This document shows positions 55,218-63,839 of a stretch of 64,000 nucleotides of DNA, piece by piece (within the stretch, counting starts at the first letter, position 1; each line of letters opens with the position of its first letter). The translations under genes were made by a program, and so were the position numbers. The DNA is from Nocardia alni (lineage in GTDB: Bacteria; Actinomycetota; Actinomycetes; Mycobacteriales; Mycobacteriaceae): positions 62,001-126,000 of the forward strand of contig NZ_JAGPOX010000001.1 of NCBI RefSeq assembly GCF_019038435.1, given 5' to 3'. The notes beneath the pieces were generated by a model, which ran no database searches, had not been told where the DNA came from, and was given only the letters and a program-made list of their open reading frames with translations.

Positions 55218-55790
55218 GTGACCGGTGAGGACTATGGCTTCGATGAGGTTCCTGTGGCTGAGGTGGCGCTCGTTGGCCAGGGTCTCGGTCTGCTCACTCT
55301 CAGTGAACGCGACGCCATCCAGGCGTATGCGTTCAACGGGTTCGAGCAGGTTAATCAGGCCCTGTGGGGCGTGATCCCGATGACGCCCGCCCTTGCGCGA
55401 CGCATCGATACGATCAGATCGGGCCTGCGGAAGTACCCGGTGCCGATGATGGTTCGCGTGACTCGTGAAGCTGAGGCTCGGACCTTCGGCATCGTCGACG
55501 AGGAGTCGGCGCGTGCGCTGGTCTACCGGGAGTTCACGCATCGAGGCTTCCTGTCGGCCAGCGGTTCTGCTGTGCCACCCCGATCAACACGGCACACCGA
55601 CCCGGTAATCCTGGACCTGCTCGTCCCCGCCGGCACTCCCGCTCTTCGTCTGGGCGAGCTCGCCGAGATTCCCGATGAGCGTGAGGTGCTGCTCATCGAC
55701 GCGCGCAGCTACTTCGTCGTTGGTGTCGCCAGGGACCCGGCGCGTAGCATGTGGCGTATCCAGGCAATCGTGGCGGAAGGCGAGCAATGA
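55218..55790 (+). CDS. Probable ADP-ribosyltransferase toxin (R-S-E class)
   Basis: A 190-residue protein (GTG 55218; GTG 55188 possible). It follows the ART exoenzyme fold: RDAIQAYAFNGFEQVNQALW then IDTIRSGLRKYPVPMMVRVT (first Arg), FTHRGFLSASGSAVP (STS-like motif as SAS) and the ExE-type end LGELAEIPDEREVLLIDARS. This R-S-E arrangement is that of clostridial C2/C3 and actinobacterial ART toxins. No signal peptide. ATGA overlap with a 50-residue gene suggests a coupled partner. Confidence 0.7.
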   Translation: MTGEDYGFDEVPVAEVALVGQGLGLLTLSERDAIQAYAFNGFEQVNQALWGVIPMTPALARRIDTIRSGLRKYPVPMMVRVTREAEARTFGIVDEESARALVYREFTHRGFLSASGSAVPPRSTRHTDPVILDLLVPAGTPALRLGELAEIPDEREVLLIDARSYFVVGVARDPARSMWRIQAIVAEGEQ

Positions 55791-55939
55791 GTGCGTTGAC
55801 TCAGGAAACGTTACGCGCCGTCGAGGTGGAGCTGTCGCCTGAGCAGGTCGAGGAACGCCGCCGCAAGGCTGAGAAGATCCTCGGCCGCAAGCTTCCCCAG
55901 CGACCCGCCCCAGTGGCGGCTCGCAAGCCAGGCCAGTAG
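55787..55939 (+). CDS. Small partner of the ADP-ribosyltransferase
   Basis: 50 residues from ATG 55787, overlapping the preceding stop by 4 bp. One charged helix (LSPEQVEERRRKAEKILGRK) and a Pro/Arg-rich end. It might be an antidote or a chaperone; the coupling is the only evidence. Confidence 0.5.
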   Translation: MSALTQETLRAVEVELSPEQVEERRRKAEKILGRKLPQRPAPVAARKPGQ

Positions 55940-56050
55940 CGACCCGCATGTGCGAGGCCTGAGCTATTCCAGCAGCCGATAGGCGGCAACCGCCACATTG
56001 ATGGGCTGCCACCTGTAACAGGAGGCGGCGCTTAGAGGTATTGATCGTGC

Positions 56051-56687
56051 ATGATCGATCTTCCTCGTGCCGCCTACATTTCGTACAGCCCCGAGACCGG
56101 GTTCGATCGGGGTGTCGAACTGGCTGCGGCCTATCTGGAGCATGCCGGAGCCGCAGCTACCGCTGTCGTAATCGTCCCAGAAGTTCGCATTGTCGGCTAT
56201 TCCGAGCCGTTGAAGCGGTTCGCGGCGCGCCGCACCATCCTTCCTCAGTCCACGTAACGAGAACAGGGCCAGAATCGGCTACGGCCATCCAGCGCTGGTA
56301 TATGCCCCGGCCTTGAAAGAACTCACGCTCGCCACCAAGTACACCCAGGAGCACCCGATCGCGATCGTGGAGGACCTCTCGTTCTCTTGCCGTCGGTGGG
56401 CCGACGAGATCGGCGCGATCAACCTGGTGGACGCCACCATCCACAGCATCCAGCGGCCGAGTCACACCAGAAGATCCTGGAACGGATCGACTTCGCTGGC
56501 AACAACGGCTGGCATGACGCGCCCGGCAAACGAGACCTGCGCCGCTACCTCGGTGAGCTTGCCGATCTCGGCGCTCGACAAGGACGAGATCATTGCCTAC
56601 CAGCTCGTTCACGGCCGATACAAGTTCTTCGACTCCCTCACCCACCTCAGCCAGGAAGTCGACCGGCTCATCTCCACCGAGCACTGA
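56051..56687 (+). pseudogene. Unrecognised gene with three frame changes
   Basis: Coding character runs continuously but switches frame at about 56256, 56460 and 56570. Segments: LPRAAYISYSPETGFDRGVE; then RIGYGHPALVYAPALKELTL and ATKYTQEHPIAIVEDLSFSC; then HQKILERIDFAGNNGWHDAP; then DEIIAYQLVHGRYKFFDSLT and the end QEVDRLISTEH. Family unknown. Either a decayed gene or a place of sequence error. Confidence 0.6.
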
Positions 56688-56795
56688 ACGCGATCGATCC
56701 GTGGGCAATGGTGGCCCGATGCATGGGCAAGCGCCCTTCTTGAGGGCAACCGCTCTCCAGGTCCGGGAGTTATGCAAACAGCCCACCCACTTGAG

Positions 56796-56831
56796 CACGT
56801 GGAACCCGGCATACATGCCGGGTTCCACGTG
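56796..56831. terminator. 17-bp perfect hairpin
   Basis: Arms 56796-56812 (CACGTGGAACCCGGCAT) and 56815-56831 with a 2-nt loop. No T-tract. It could terminate the broken gene or act as a recombination or regulatory site. Confidence 0.6.
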
Positions 56832-57029
56832 TTCGAACTCTCTGAGATCTCCCCTCGCATGTGGCGCGAATGCTGCAATGGAGTGGTTGAGTATGTTTGA
56901 TCTCTAACCCGTATCTGGGGGTGCCCTCAGTAATGTGACACGTTGCACATGGGGGTCGAGCGTCCCAGATGACCGGCCGCTGCCGCTTGTGATGCTGGTT
57001 ACCTGCTGTTCGTTCGGCGCAGGATTATC

Positions 57030-57053
57030 TACAACTTGATATGCTACCTAGGT
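57030..57053 (+). promoter_or_regulatory. Probable promoter/operator of the XRE-nucleotidyltransferase pair
   Basis: A TATGCT -10-like box (57040-57045) lies 6 bp before the GTG start, so the message may be leaderless. The palindrome ACCTAGGT (57046-57053) overlaps the start and could be the autoregulatory site. Confidence 0.45.
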
Positions 57054-57645
57054 GAGTAGTTCGTTCGTGTCCTCGACGCCAGCGACTCTGTTGGTCGCGG
57101 CTCGCCGGAATGCCGGCCTGACGCAGAGCCAGCTCGCCGGATTGGCCAATACGAGCCAGTCCGCCGTGGCGGCATACGAATCGGGCCGCCGCCAGCCGAC
57201 GATCGCGGTGTTGGACCGCTTGTTGCGAGCGGCGGGGTTCCAGTTGAGTCTCGGGACCGAGCGTCGAGCGGACCTGTTGCGGCTCGCAGATCTCGCACCG
57301 CTGATCGCGGCCGCTGTCGACGACGCGCATCGACTCAGGCTCTTCTTCGAGTTTCTGCGTGGAGCCGACGAAGCTGGAGCCGAGTTACCGCTGCTGATCG
57401 CAGCTGAACCCGCCCCCGTCGGGGATCCGCGTTACGATGCGTTACTCGCGGCCACAGCTGAACATCTGGCTCTGCATGCCGGTTTCGAAGTGCCCGATTG
57501 GGTATTGAGCGATGGTCGGTGCCTCGACCGGTTCTGGTGGGTCAGCGAACTGCCGTCGGCCAAGGCACAGGCGTTGTTGCATTCCCCTGCCTCGTTCCGC
57601 AGCCGCGGGGTGATGCTCGATAGCCACGATCTGGAGGCGGCGTGA
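57052..57645 (+). CDS. XRE-family antitoxin-like regulator
   Basis: A 197-residue protein. HTH ~12-65: LLVAARRNAGLTQSQLAGLA, NTSQSAVAAYESGRRQPTIA, VLDRLLRAAGFQLSLG. The C-terminal ~110 residues are an unclassified alpha-helical domain (FFEFLRGADEAGAELPLLIA ... DGRCLDRFWWVSELPSAKAQ). It is followed after 73 bp by a nucleotidyltransferase-like gene; this pairing is common in mycobacterial toxin-antitoxin-like loci. Confidence 0.8.
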   Translation: MSSSFVSSTPATLLVAARRNAGLTQSQLAGLANTSQSAVAAYESGRRQPTIAVLDRLLRAAGFQLSLGTERRADLLRLADLAPLIAAAVDDAHRLRLFFEFLRGADEAGAELPLLIAAEPAPVGDPRYDALLAATAEHLALHAGFEVPDWVLSDGRCLDRFWWVSELPSAKAQALLHSPASFRSRGVMLDSHDLEAA

Positions 57646-57718
57646 CTGAGCGTAGCGAGGGAACCCTCAGCACAGCACCCGCGGTCGCGGCGGTGCCGAG
57701 CGCCAGCGAGGGGCCGTC

Positions 57719-58246
57719 GTGACCGAACCCCTGCTCGATCGCCCTGCCCTGGAACAAGCATTTGCTCTGCTCGCGGAAAAACTTCGTCGACGACATGTCA
57801 TCGGTGAAGTCTTCATCTTCGGTGGTGCGGCGATGGTCATGGCCTACGACTCGCGGCGCTCGACGCGAGACGTCGACGCGTTGTTCTCCCCGGACGGACC
57901 CGTGCTCGAATCGGTCCGCGAGGTTGCGCGAGAGTTGAGATTGCCCGACTCGTGGCTCAACAACCAGGCCAGCTCGTACGTGTCATCGAAAGCGGGTAAA
58001 GGGCGGGCCGTCTTCGACCACCCCAATCTGAGGGTCATCGCCACCCCAGCGCAGCACCTGTTGGCAATGAAGGTAAGGGCCGCGCGTGCAGTCCGCGATG
58101 CAGACGATATCCGGATTCTCCTGGATCATCTCGAACTCCGGACTGTCGACAAAGTTCTCGAGTTGGTCTCCGACTACTTTCCCGGCGAGCCGCTGTCGGA
58201 ACGGTCCCGCATGATGCTCGAGGACATCATTGCCGAAAGGACCTGA
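57719..58246 (+). CDS. Nucleotidyltransferase-fold protein (DUF6036-like), putative toxin
   Basis: A 175-residue protein. The nucleotidyltransferase-like core is FIFGGAAMVMAYDSRRSTRD then VDALFSPDG; the GG...RDVD pattern corresponds to the GS..D.D catalytic motif. Further conserved parts are LRVIATPAQHLLAMKVRAAR and DADDIRILLDHL. GTG 57719. Activity might be tRNA or protein nucleotidylation, as in MenT-type toxins; this is inference. Confidence 0.75.
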   Translation: MTEPLLDRPALEQAFALLAEKLRRRHVIGEVFIFGGAAMVMAYDSRRSTRDVDALFSPDGPVLESVREVARELRLPDSWLNNQASSYVSSKAGKGRAVFDHPNLRVIATPAQHLLAMKVRAARAVRDADDIRILLDHLELRTVDKVLELVSDYFPGEPLSERSRMMLEDIIAERT

Positions 58247-58356
58247 CGGGCAGCCAGTCGGCGCTGCAACATCGTTCGGGAGGAGGTGTCCAGGCTGTGC
58301 TTTCGTGCTTCGACCTCACCGAAGCACATTGCCGAGTCTGAGAAGCCCCGCTCGCA

Positions 58357-59820
58357 TCAGTGCTGGGACTGCCAGGCCTCGGTGTCGTCGGCGGTACGGT
58401 CATCATTCCGATGCACGCGGTCCAGACGGCGTGCCCGTGTTCCGCCGGGTGTCAGATCCTCGATCAGCTCGTCGAGTACGAGTTCTTCCTCGACGCGAAC
58501 GCCGTGCCGGTGCAGGGCCGGAGCCAGGTCGGTGTCCCAGGCCGCGGCCGTCGGGCGCCCGGACAGTGTGCCTCTGGTGGCCCGCGATAACGCACTCAGG
58601 TAGTCGGCGGTGGCGAATCTCCAAGGCTGCCATGCGATGTGCTGGGCGAGTGCGTTGGCGATGCGGAGGCCGCCCCAGTCGAAGTCACCGTGGTAGACGA
58701 AATCCGCACCGGCGCCGGAGAGCATCCCCAGTAGGTGCCGGGCAGCGGTGGAGGGCTGTCCGGACAGGCATATCAGCGGCGGGCAGTCCGATCCCACCGC
58801 GTCGGCGGCGGATGCCACCACGATCGGGTTCTCGCAGATCCGAAACAGCGTCGACCGGATACCGAGAGCCTCCGGTTCGATGCGGGTGAGCTGCCGCAGC
58901 GTGAGCACCACGGGCTCGCCCGCGGCGCGCGCCAGCGTCAGGATCCGGCCCATGGTCGAGTCCGATCCGCCGGGCAGACCCAAGACCAGTACCGTCGAGG
59001 ACAGTTCGTCACGGTGCACGCCTACCGCAGCCCAAGCGACTCGCTTTTCCAATGCTGATCCCGACCCCGTCGGCGCCGCCCCGGCCAATGCCCGGGCAGC
59101 CGACAGGGCCAGGGTAGCGAGCGGCCGACCATCATCGAGCGCATGCGCGTCCCCGGTGGTGTCGGCGGCGAGCCTGCCGAGCGCGATGTCCGCGGCGGGC
59201 AGCCGATCGACCACCCGAGCCAAGCCGTCGCAGAGTTCCTCCGCCGCAACCACATCGGCGGCACAACGGCGCAGCAACCCGGTACTGTCCAACCATCCGC
59301 GCCATGCCCGGAGTTCAGGTCGGCGCTCAGTGAGTTCATCGAGCGAAGCCTGGGCCAGCACCCACTGCCGGGCCTGCGCCGCTACCCGCTCAGACCGATC
59401 CACAATCTCACCGACCAGCTCCCGCACCGCGCCAGACAGTCCCTCCGGTGCCGCGCCGCTGCGCCGCAGCACCGCGTCTACCTCGTCCAGCGATACCGTC
59501 AGCGATCCACCGGTCCGCCCGCGCCGACCGAGCAGCCGCTCGACCGCGCGGCGTTGTTCGAGGCTTGCCCCGGCCAATGTGGTGTTACCCGCGACTGGCT
59601 CTCCTCGTTCCAGCCTGCGCCGCACCCGATCCACCAGCCACACCAACTCTTCGCCGCCGAGCAGTCGCCGTATCCGTTCGGGATCGCCTCCCGCGGCATT
59701 GGTGGAATTCTCGATGTCGCTCAGAACAGCCCACTCTCGGGCTCGGCGGATGCGGCGGCTACCGGCAGCTGCGACACCGGTCGCGTCACCGCGATGCGCT
59801 CCCGGCCGTCCCAGCGCCAC
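58357..59820 (-). CDS. jetD: Wadjet subunit JetD (DUF2399/TIGR02679, toprim-like nuclease)
   Basis: A 487-residue product from GTG 59820; the usual family start lies further in, near PERIRRLLGGEELVWLVDRV, so the true start is uncertain and overlaps jetC by about 100 bp. N-terminal DUF part: RRRLERGEPVAGNTTLAGAS, LDEVDAVLRRSGAAPEGLSG. C-terminal toprim/topoisomerase VI A-like part: IVVASAADAVGSDCPPLICL, FVYHGDFDWGGLRIANALAQ with acidic metal residues. JetD is the DNA-cleaving subunit of the anti-plasmid complex. Last gene of the leftward operon. Confidence 0.85.
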   Translation of the reverse strand: MALGRPGAHRGDATGVAAAGSRRIRRAREWAVLSDIENSTNAAGGDPERIRRLLGGEELVWLVDRVRRRLERGEPVAGNTTLAGASLEQRRAVERLLGRRGRTGGSLTVSLDEVDAVLRRSGAAPEGLSGAVRELVGEIVDRSERVAAQARQWVLAQASLDELTERRPELRAWRGWLDSTGLLRRCAADVVAAEELCDGLARVVDRLPAADIALGRLAADTTGDAHALDDGRPLATLALSAARALAGAAPTGSGSALEKRVAWAAVGVHRDELSSTVLVLGLPGGSDSTMGRILTLARAAGEPVVLTLRQLTRIEPEALGIRSTLFRICENPIVVASAADAVGSDCPPLICLSGQPSTAARHLLGMLSGAGADFVYHGDFDWGGLRIANALAQHIAWQPWRFATADYLSALSRATRGTLSGRPTAAAWDTDLAPALHRHGVRVEEELVLDELIEDLTPGGTRARRLDRVHRNDDRTADDTEAWQSQH

Positions 59821-62800
59821 GGCGTGACCAGTACTGCGTCGATCCCGTCCCGGCGCGACAGCTGCGCGATGGCTAGACCCGGAACCTGTGGGTAGCAACC
59901 CCATTCGCGTTCACTGGTCATCACGACATCGAGGTCGAAGGCGGCGAGCAGGCCCAGGCATTTGGCTCGGGAATCGTCGTCCACACCCGCGAATGCCTCG
60001 TCGAGCGCGACCAGTCGCGGCGCCTGCGGGTTCCCCGCGGAACTGTAAAACGAGGAGGCGGCGGCGAACAGGGGTACCGAGGTGACCAGTGCCCGTTCGC
60101 CACCGGACGCCGGTCCGGCCGCCGGCCGCCACTGGCCGTCCTGATATCGCTGGATGCCGAATTCGTGCCAGGATCGGTAATCCAGTGCCCGGGTGAGCTG
60201 TTCGGTCCAGCCGCCGCCGGTGGTGTCGTCGGTATGCTCGCGGTTGATCTGCTCCTGCAGGAACGCGCCGACCAGCGCACGGTCTGCGGTACTCCATGCA
60301 TCGGCGGTCTGCCGCAGCAGCCGCTCGCGTACCCGCTCGAGCCCGTCCGGCGCCCCGCGCACCGTGCGCCACTGCAGGCGCAGCCGCATACCGGTCGAGG
60401 TGGGTCGCGCCTCCAGGTCGGCATTGATGGACCGCACCTGGTCCTCGGCGCCGGAGATCAGTTCCTGCAGCAGCCCGGCCACCTCGTTGACCAAATGGTT
60501 TTCCAGGATCTCGCGTTCCTTGGCGGACAGCAGCGTGACGCGGTGCTCGGTTTCGGCGGTCAATGCGCCCACCAGGCCCGGCACGTCCTGCTCACGGCCC
60601 TGGAACCGCACGTCCACCACGATGATGCCGTCACGAACGGTAAGACCTACCGAATGACCGTGCCGGGACAGGGTGTCGGTGAGCAGCTTGTGCTCGGCGG
60701 AAACCCTCTGCTGCACCAGTTCCCACGGACGTTCACTCGCATCGAGGTCGGCGAGTTCGGCATCGATGGCGCGGGCCAGTGTCACCGCCGGGGTCGGGGC
60801 CCAGTCCGCGGCCACGTCCGGGACAATCAGGTCGGGGAGCGCGGTGGTGAGCAGGCCGGTGGCAGCGAATGCACGGAGCTCGGCAATCGTCCGCTCCCGG
60901 TCGGCGGTCACCTCATCGAGTTGAGCGGACAGCGTTTCGCGCTGCCCTCGGGCATGCCCGCGGTCGTCGACTGCATTCTGCTCGGCGGCCAGCGCATCGT
61001 TGGTGGCCTGCTCGCTGGCGGTGATCTCGGCCTCGACCGCTGCCAGCTCGCGGAACAGCTCCTCGACGGCGGTGCCGGCGGTCTCGACGAGCGTGCGGTG
61101 CCGTTCGACCGCGGTGTCGGCCTCCGCGCGGGCCTCCCCGGCGGCCTCTGCAGCCTCGTCGCGTCGGTCGGTGGCCAGTTCGCGCTCGTGTTCAGCCTCG
61201 AGCACCGCGTCCCGTGCTCGCGTATTCGCGCGGGCCGCGGGCCATAGTCCCGCCAGCGCGACACGATAATCACCGAGCGCGGACCGGATATCCGCCAGCG
61301 CAAGATGATCCGCCGGGAGGTGCACGTCCTGCGCGAATTGCGTTGCCGCGGACAATGCCTCGCGAGCATGTGTCTCACGGCGTGAGAATTCGCCGGCCGC
61401 CTCGGCGTGCTTGCTGTCCAGCAGTTGCCGGGCCCGGTGCTCCGCGGCCACCCGGCCGTGCGCATCCCGCAGCGCGGTATCTGCCGGAAGACGCTGTTGT
61501 TCTGCGAGGATCGCGTCCTGGCGGTCGACCAGTTCGACGGCGGTGGCGGCCAGTGTGTCCAGCCGGGCCCTGACCTCTCGGAGTTCGTCATTCAGTCGCT
61601 CCAGCCGGGCGCGCCGCGCGGTCTCCCGCGCGCCTTCTCCGATATACGCTGCGGCGGACTTGTGCCAGGAACCCCGCAGCACCCCGATCCGGAAGCTGCC
61701 GTCGGCGTCCACCCAGGTGGCGGCGCTGCCATGTCCATAGCCGATGGCGCCGAGTGCCGAAGCGACTGCGGTCTCGCCCAGCGCCGCGGCCTGCGGGTCG
61801 GCGCGATCGATCGCGGGAGTCAGCACCGTGGTGAGCCCGCCGTCCGGGGCGGGGCCCTCCGGGACGATCAGGACGTCGTCGGTGGCGCCGTCGCGCAGGG
61901 TGCCGTCCGGATCCAGCCACGCGTCGAGAATGCCCGCGGCCTGCAGCGCGGCCTCTACACCCGCCCGCTGCTCCTCGGATACCGCGGCGGTGAAATCGAC
62001 GACCTTCCACAGCGGTGCACCGGGCCGGGTGCCGCGCGCCATATCGTCCCGGGTGGGTGGGGCGGTCGGCGCGTCGTGGCCACCCTGCTCCAGTCGCACG
62101 ATTTCCTCGACGAGTACATCGCGCTCGGCCGCGGCGATCTCGGTGGCGGCCTCCACTCCCTGCTGTTCGCGGGCGACCGCCGCAGTGGCCGATCGTGCCG
62201 CCTCGGCCACCGCGGCGGCGGCCGGGTTCGGACCGTCGAGAGTATCGACCCAGGCCTCGAGAGCCGCCTGCACCGTGTCGGGGTCCGCGAATCGCACATA
62301 CTTTGCGCCACGCAGGTATTCGGTGAACTCGGTCGCCAGGGCGGCGCCTGCGGCCGTGACGTCCCGCTCCGCCTCGAGGATCCGTTCGACGGCCTGCTGC
62401 AGCTCGCCCGTGATCCGATCCACCTCGTCGCGCGCACGTTGCGCGGCCCCGTCCGCGGTTTGCGCGGTGTCCAGCAGATTCGTCAGCGTGCCCAACGCGG
62501 TGTGGGTGGCATCGACAAGCTGGTTGGCGGCCCGTTGTGCCGCAGCGTAGGGCTCGGAGTCCGTTGCCAGCGTCTCCAGCATCTCGGTGTGCCCTGCAGC
62601 CACGCCGGCCGTCGCCGCGGCCTGCGCCGCACCGTCGGTGGCACGGGTGTAAGAGGCGGCATCGATGGCTGCTGTCTTGTTCGCGGCCTCGAGCTGATTT
62701 TCCCTGCGCCGCAGCGTATCTACGGCGTCAGCGAGATCTCGTTCCCGGTCGGTCGCCAGTGCGCCGACCCTCTCGGCGTCCAACTTCGCCTGGTTCAATG

Positions 62801-63839
62801 CCTTGGCGTCACGCATTTCTGGGCTGTCGTGCAACGCATCGCGCCGCGCGGTCAGGGTGACCCGGCGCTGCCCGGCCGCCTTCCGCTCCGCCACCGCCGC
62901 GTCCACGGCGGCCTCGGCCCGCGCAAACGCCGACTGCGCCTCGGCCAGTTCGCTATTAAGCTTTTCGTAGCGACTGTGCGCCTTGCGGGGCGGTTCGGCG
63001 CGCCGCTTCGCCGCGATCCGCGCGTACCTACGGTAATGGCTGAGGAACGCCTCGCCCGCCGACTGCGCCTCGGCCAAGCCGCGCAGCGCCTCGCGTTCCT
63101 CGTCGAGGCCGCGGAAAGCCTCGGCTACCGTAGTGATCAGCACTGGATCCAGTGGCGGCAGCGCCTCGGTGAGCGCCCGCGACAGCAGCTTCTCGTCCGG
63201 CTTCTTCGACAACTGCGGCTGCCGCAATTGAATCAGCAGATTGACCAGGGCCTCGTAGCGGTGCTGCCCCAGCCCGAACAGCGCCTCGTCGACGGCGCGG
63301 CGATAGTCGGAGGCCGTGTCATACACCCCGATACCGCCGAGTGCGTCCTTGAGCTTCTCCCGGGTCAGCGCCACCTTCGTCGGACCGACCAGGGATAACT
63401 CTCCTGCAGCGCCCCGATGACCGACGCGCTGTTCGGTCACGAAGAACCAGTGCCGGGCGATACCACGCCCGGCGACTGCCTTGAGCCCGCAGCCGATGGT
63501 CCGGTATTCGGGCGTGCCCTCGGAAGTCAGTCGGCCGAACTCCAGCCAGGAATAGCCGAGCCGCTCGGTGTGCGGATGTTTGCCGCCCAGCAGCAGATTC
63601 CATTCCATCCGCTTGTTGCGGTCACCGTCGGGTTCCACTCGATGCGCGGCCAGCTCACCATCGAGCAGGAACGGCAGTGTCAGCGCCAGCACCTTCGATT
63701 TGCCGGTGCCGTTGTTGCCACGCAGCAGCAGTCGGCCGTCGTGGAAGTGGAACTCCTCGACGTCGTAGTAGAACAGGTCCACGAGCCCGGCCCGCAACGG
63801 CTGCCAGCGCTGCCGGGCCGGCGTGGGAAGGTGACTCAT
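59721..63839 (-). CDS. jetC: Wadjet subunit JetC (SMC-like ATPase, TIGR02680)
   Basis: A 1372-residue SMC-type ATPase. Walker A at ~residue 41: LLLRGNNGTGKSKVLALTLP. Very long coiled coil between ~280 and 1200 (Glu/Ala/Arg-rich, with hinge-like region ~600-700). C-terminal signature ASGGERALVTSVPLFAAASS, Walker B APRLVALDEAFAGVDDDSRA and D-loop. It loads and extrudes DNA loops in small circular plasmids so that JetD can cut. ATG 63839 overlaps the jetB stop (ATGA). Length is typical of the family. Confidence 0.93.
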   Translation of the reverse strand: MSHLPTPARQRWQPLRAGLVDLFYYDVEEFHFHDGRLLLRGNNGTGKSKVLALTLPFLLDGELAAHRVEPDGDRNKRMEWNLLLGGKHPHTERLGYSWLEFGRLTSEGTPEYRTIGCGLKAVAGRGIARHWFFVTEQRVGHRGAAGELSLVGPTKVALTREKLKDALGGIGVYDTASDYRRAVDEALFGLGQHRYEALVNLLIQLRQPQLSKKPDEKLLSRALTEALPPLDPVLITTVAEAFRGLDEEREALRGLAEAQSAGEAFLSHYRRYARIAAKRRAEPPRKAHSRYEKLNSELAEAQSAFARAEAAVDAAVAERKAAGQRRVTLTARRDALHDSPEMRDAKALNQAKLDAERVGALATDRERDLADAVDTLRRRENQLEAANKTAAIDAASYTRATDGAAQAAATAGVAAGHTEMLETLATDSEPYAAAQRAANQLVDATHTALGTLTNLLDTAQTADGAAQRARDEVDRITGELQQAVERILEAERDVTAAGAALATEFTEYLRGAKYVRFADPDTVQAALEAWVDTLDGPNPAAAAVAEAARSATAAVAREQQGVEAATEIAAAERDVLVEEIVRLEQGGHDAPTAPPTRDDMARGTRPGAPLWKVVDFTAAVSEEQRAGVEAALQAAGILDAWLDPDGTLRDGATDDVLIVPEGPAPDGGLTTVLTPAIDRADPQAAALGETAVASALGAIGYGHGSAATWVDADGSFRIGVLRGSWHKSAAAYIGEGARETARRARLERLNDELREVRARLDTLAATAVELVDRQDAILAEQQRLPADTALRDAHGRVAAEHRARQLLDSKHAEAAGEFSRRETHAREALSAATQFAQDVHLPADHLALADIRSALGDYRVALAGLWPAARANTRARDAVLEAEHERELATDRRDEAAEAAGEARAEADTAVERHRTLVETAGTAVEELFRELAAVEAEITASEQATNDALAAEQNAVDDRGHARGQRETLSAQLDEVTADRERTIAELRAFAATGLLTTALPDLIVPDVAADWAPTPAVTLARAIDAELADLDASERPWELVQQRVSAEHKLLTDTLSRHGHSVGLTVRDGIIVVDVRFQGREQDVPGLVGALTAETEHRVTLLSAKEREILENHLVNEVAGLLQELISGAEDQVRSINADLEARPTSTGMRLRLQWRTVRGAPDGLERVRERLLRQTADAWSTADRALVGAFLQEQINREHTDDTTGGGWTEQLTRALDYRSWHEFGIQRYQDGQWRPAAGPASGGERALVTSVPLFAAASSFYSSAGNPQAPRLVALDEAFAGVDDDSRAKCLGLLAAFDLDVVMTSEREWGCYPQVPGLAIAQLSRRDGIDAVLVTPWRWDGRERIAVTRPVSQLPVAAASAEPESGLF

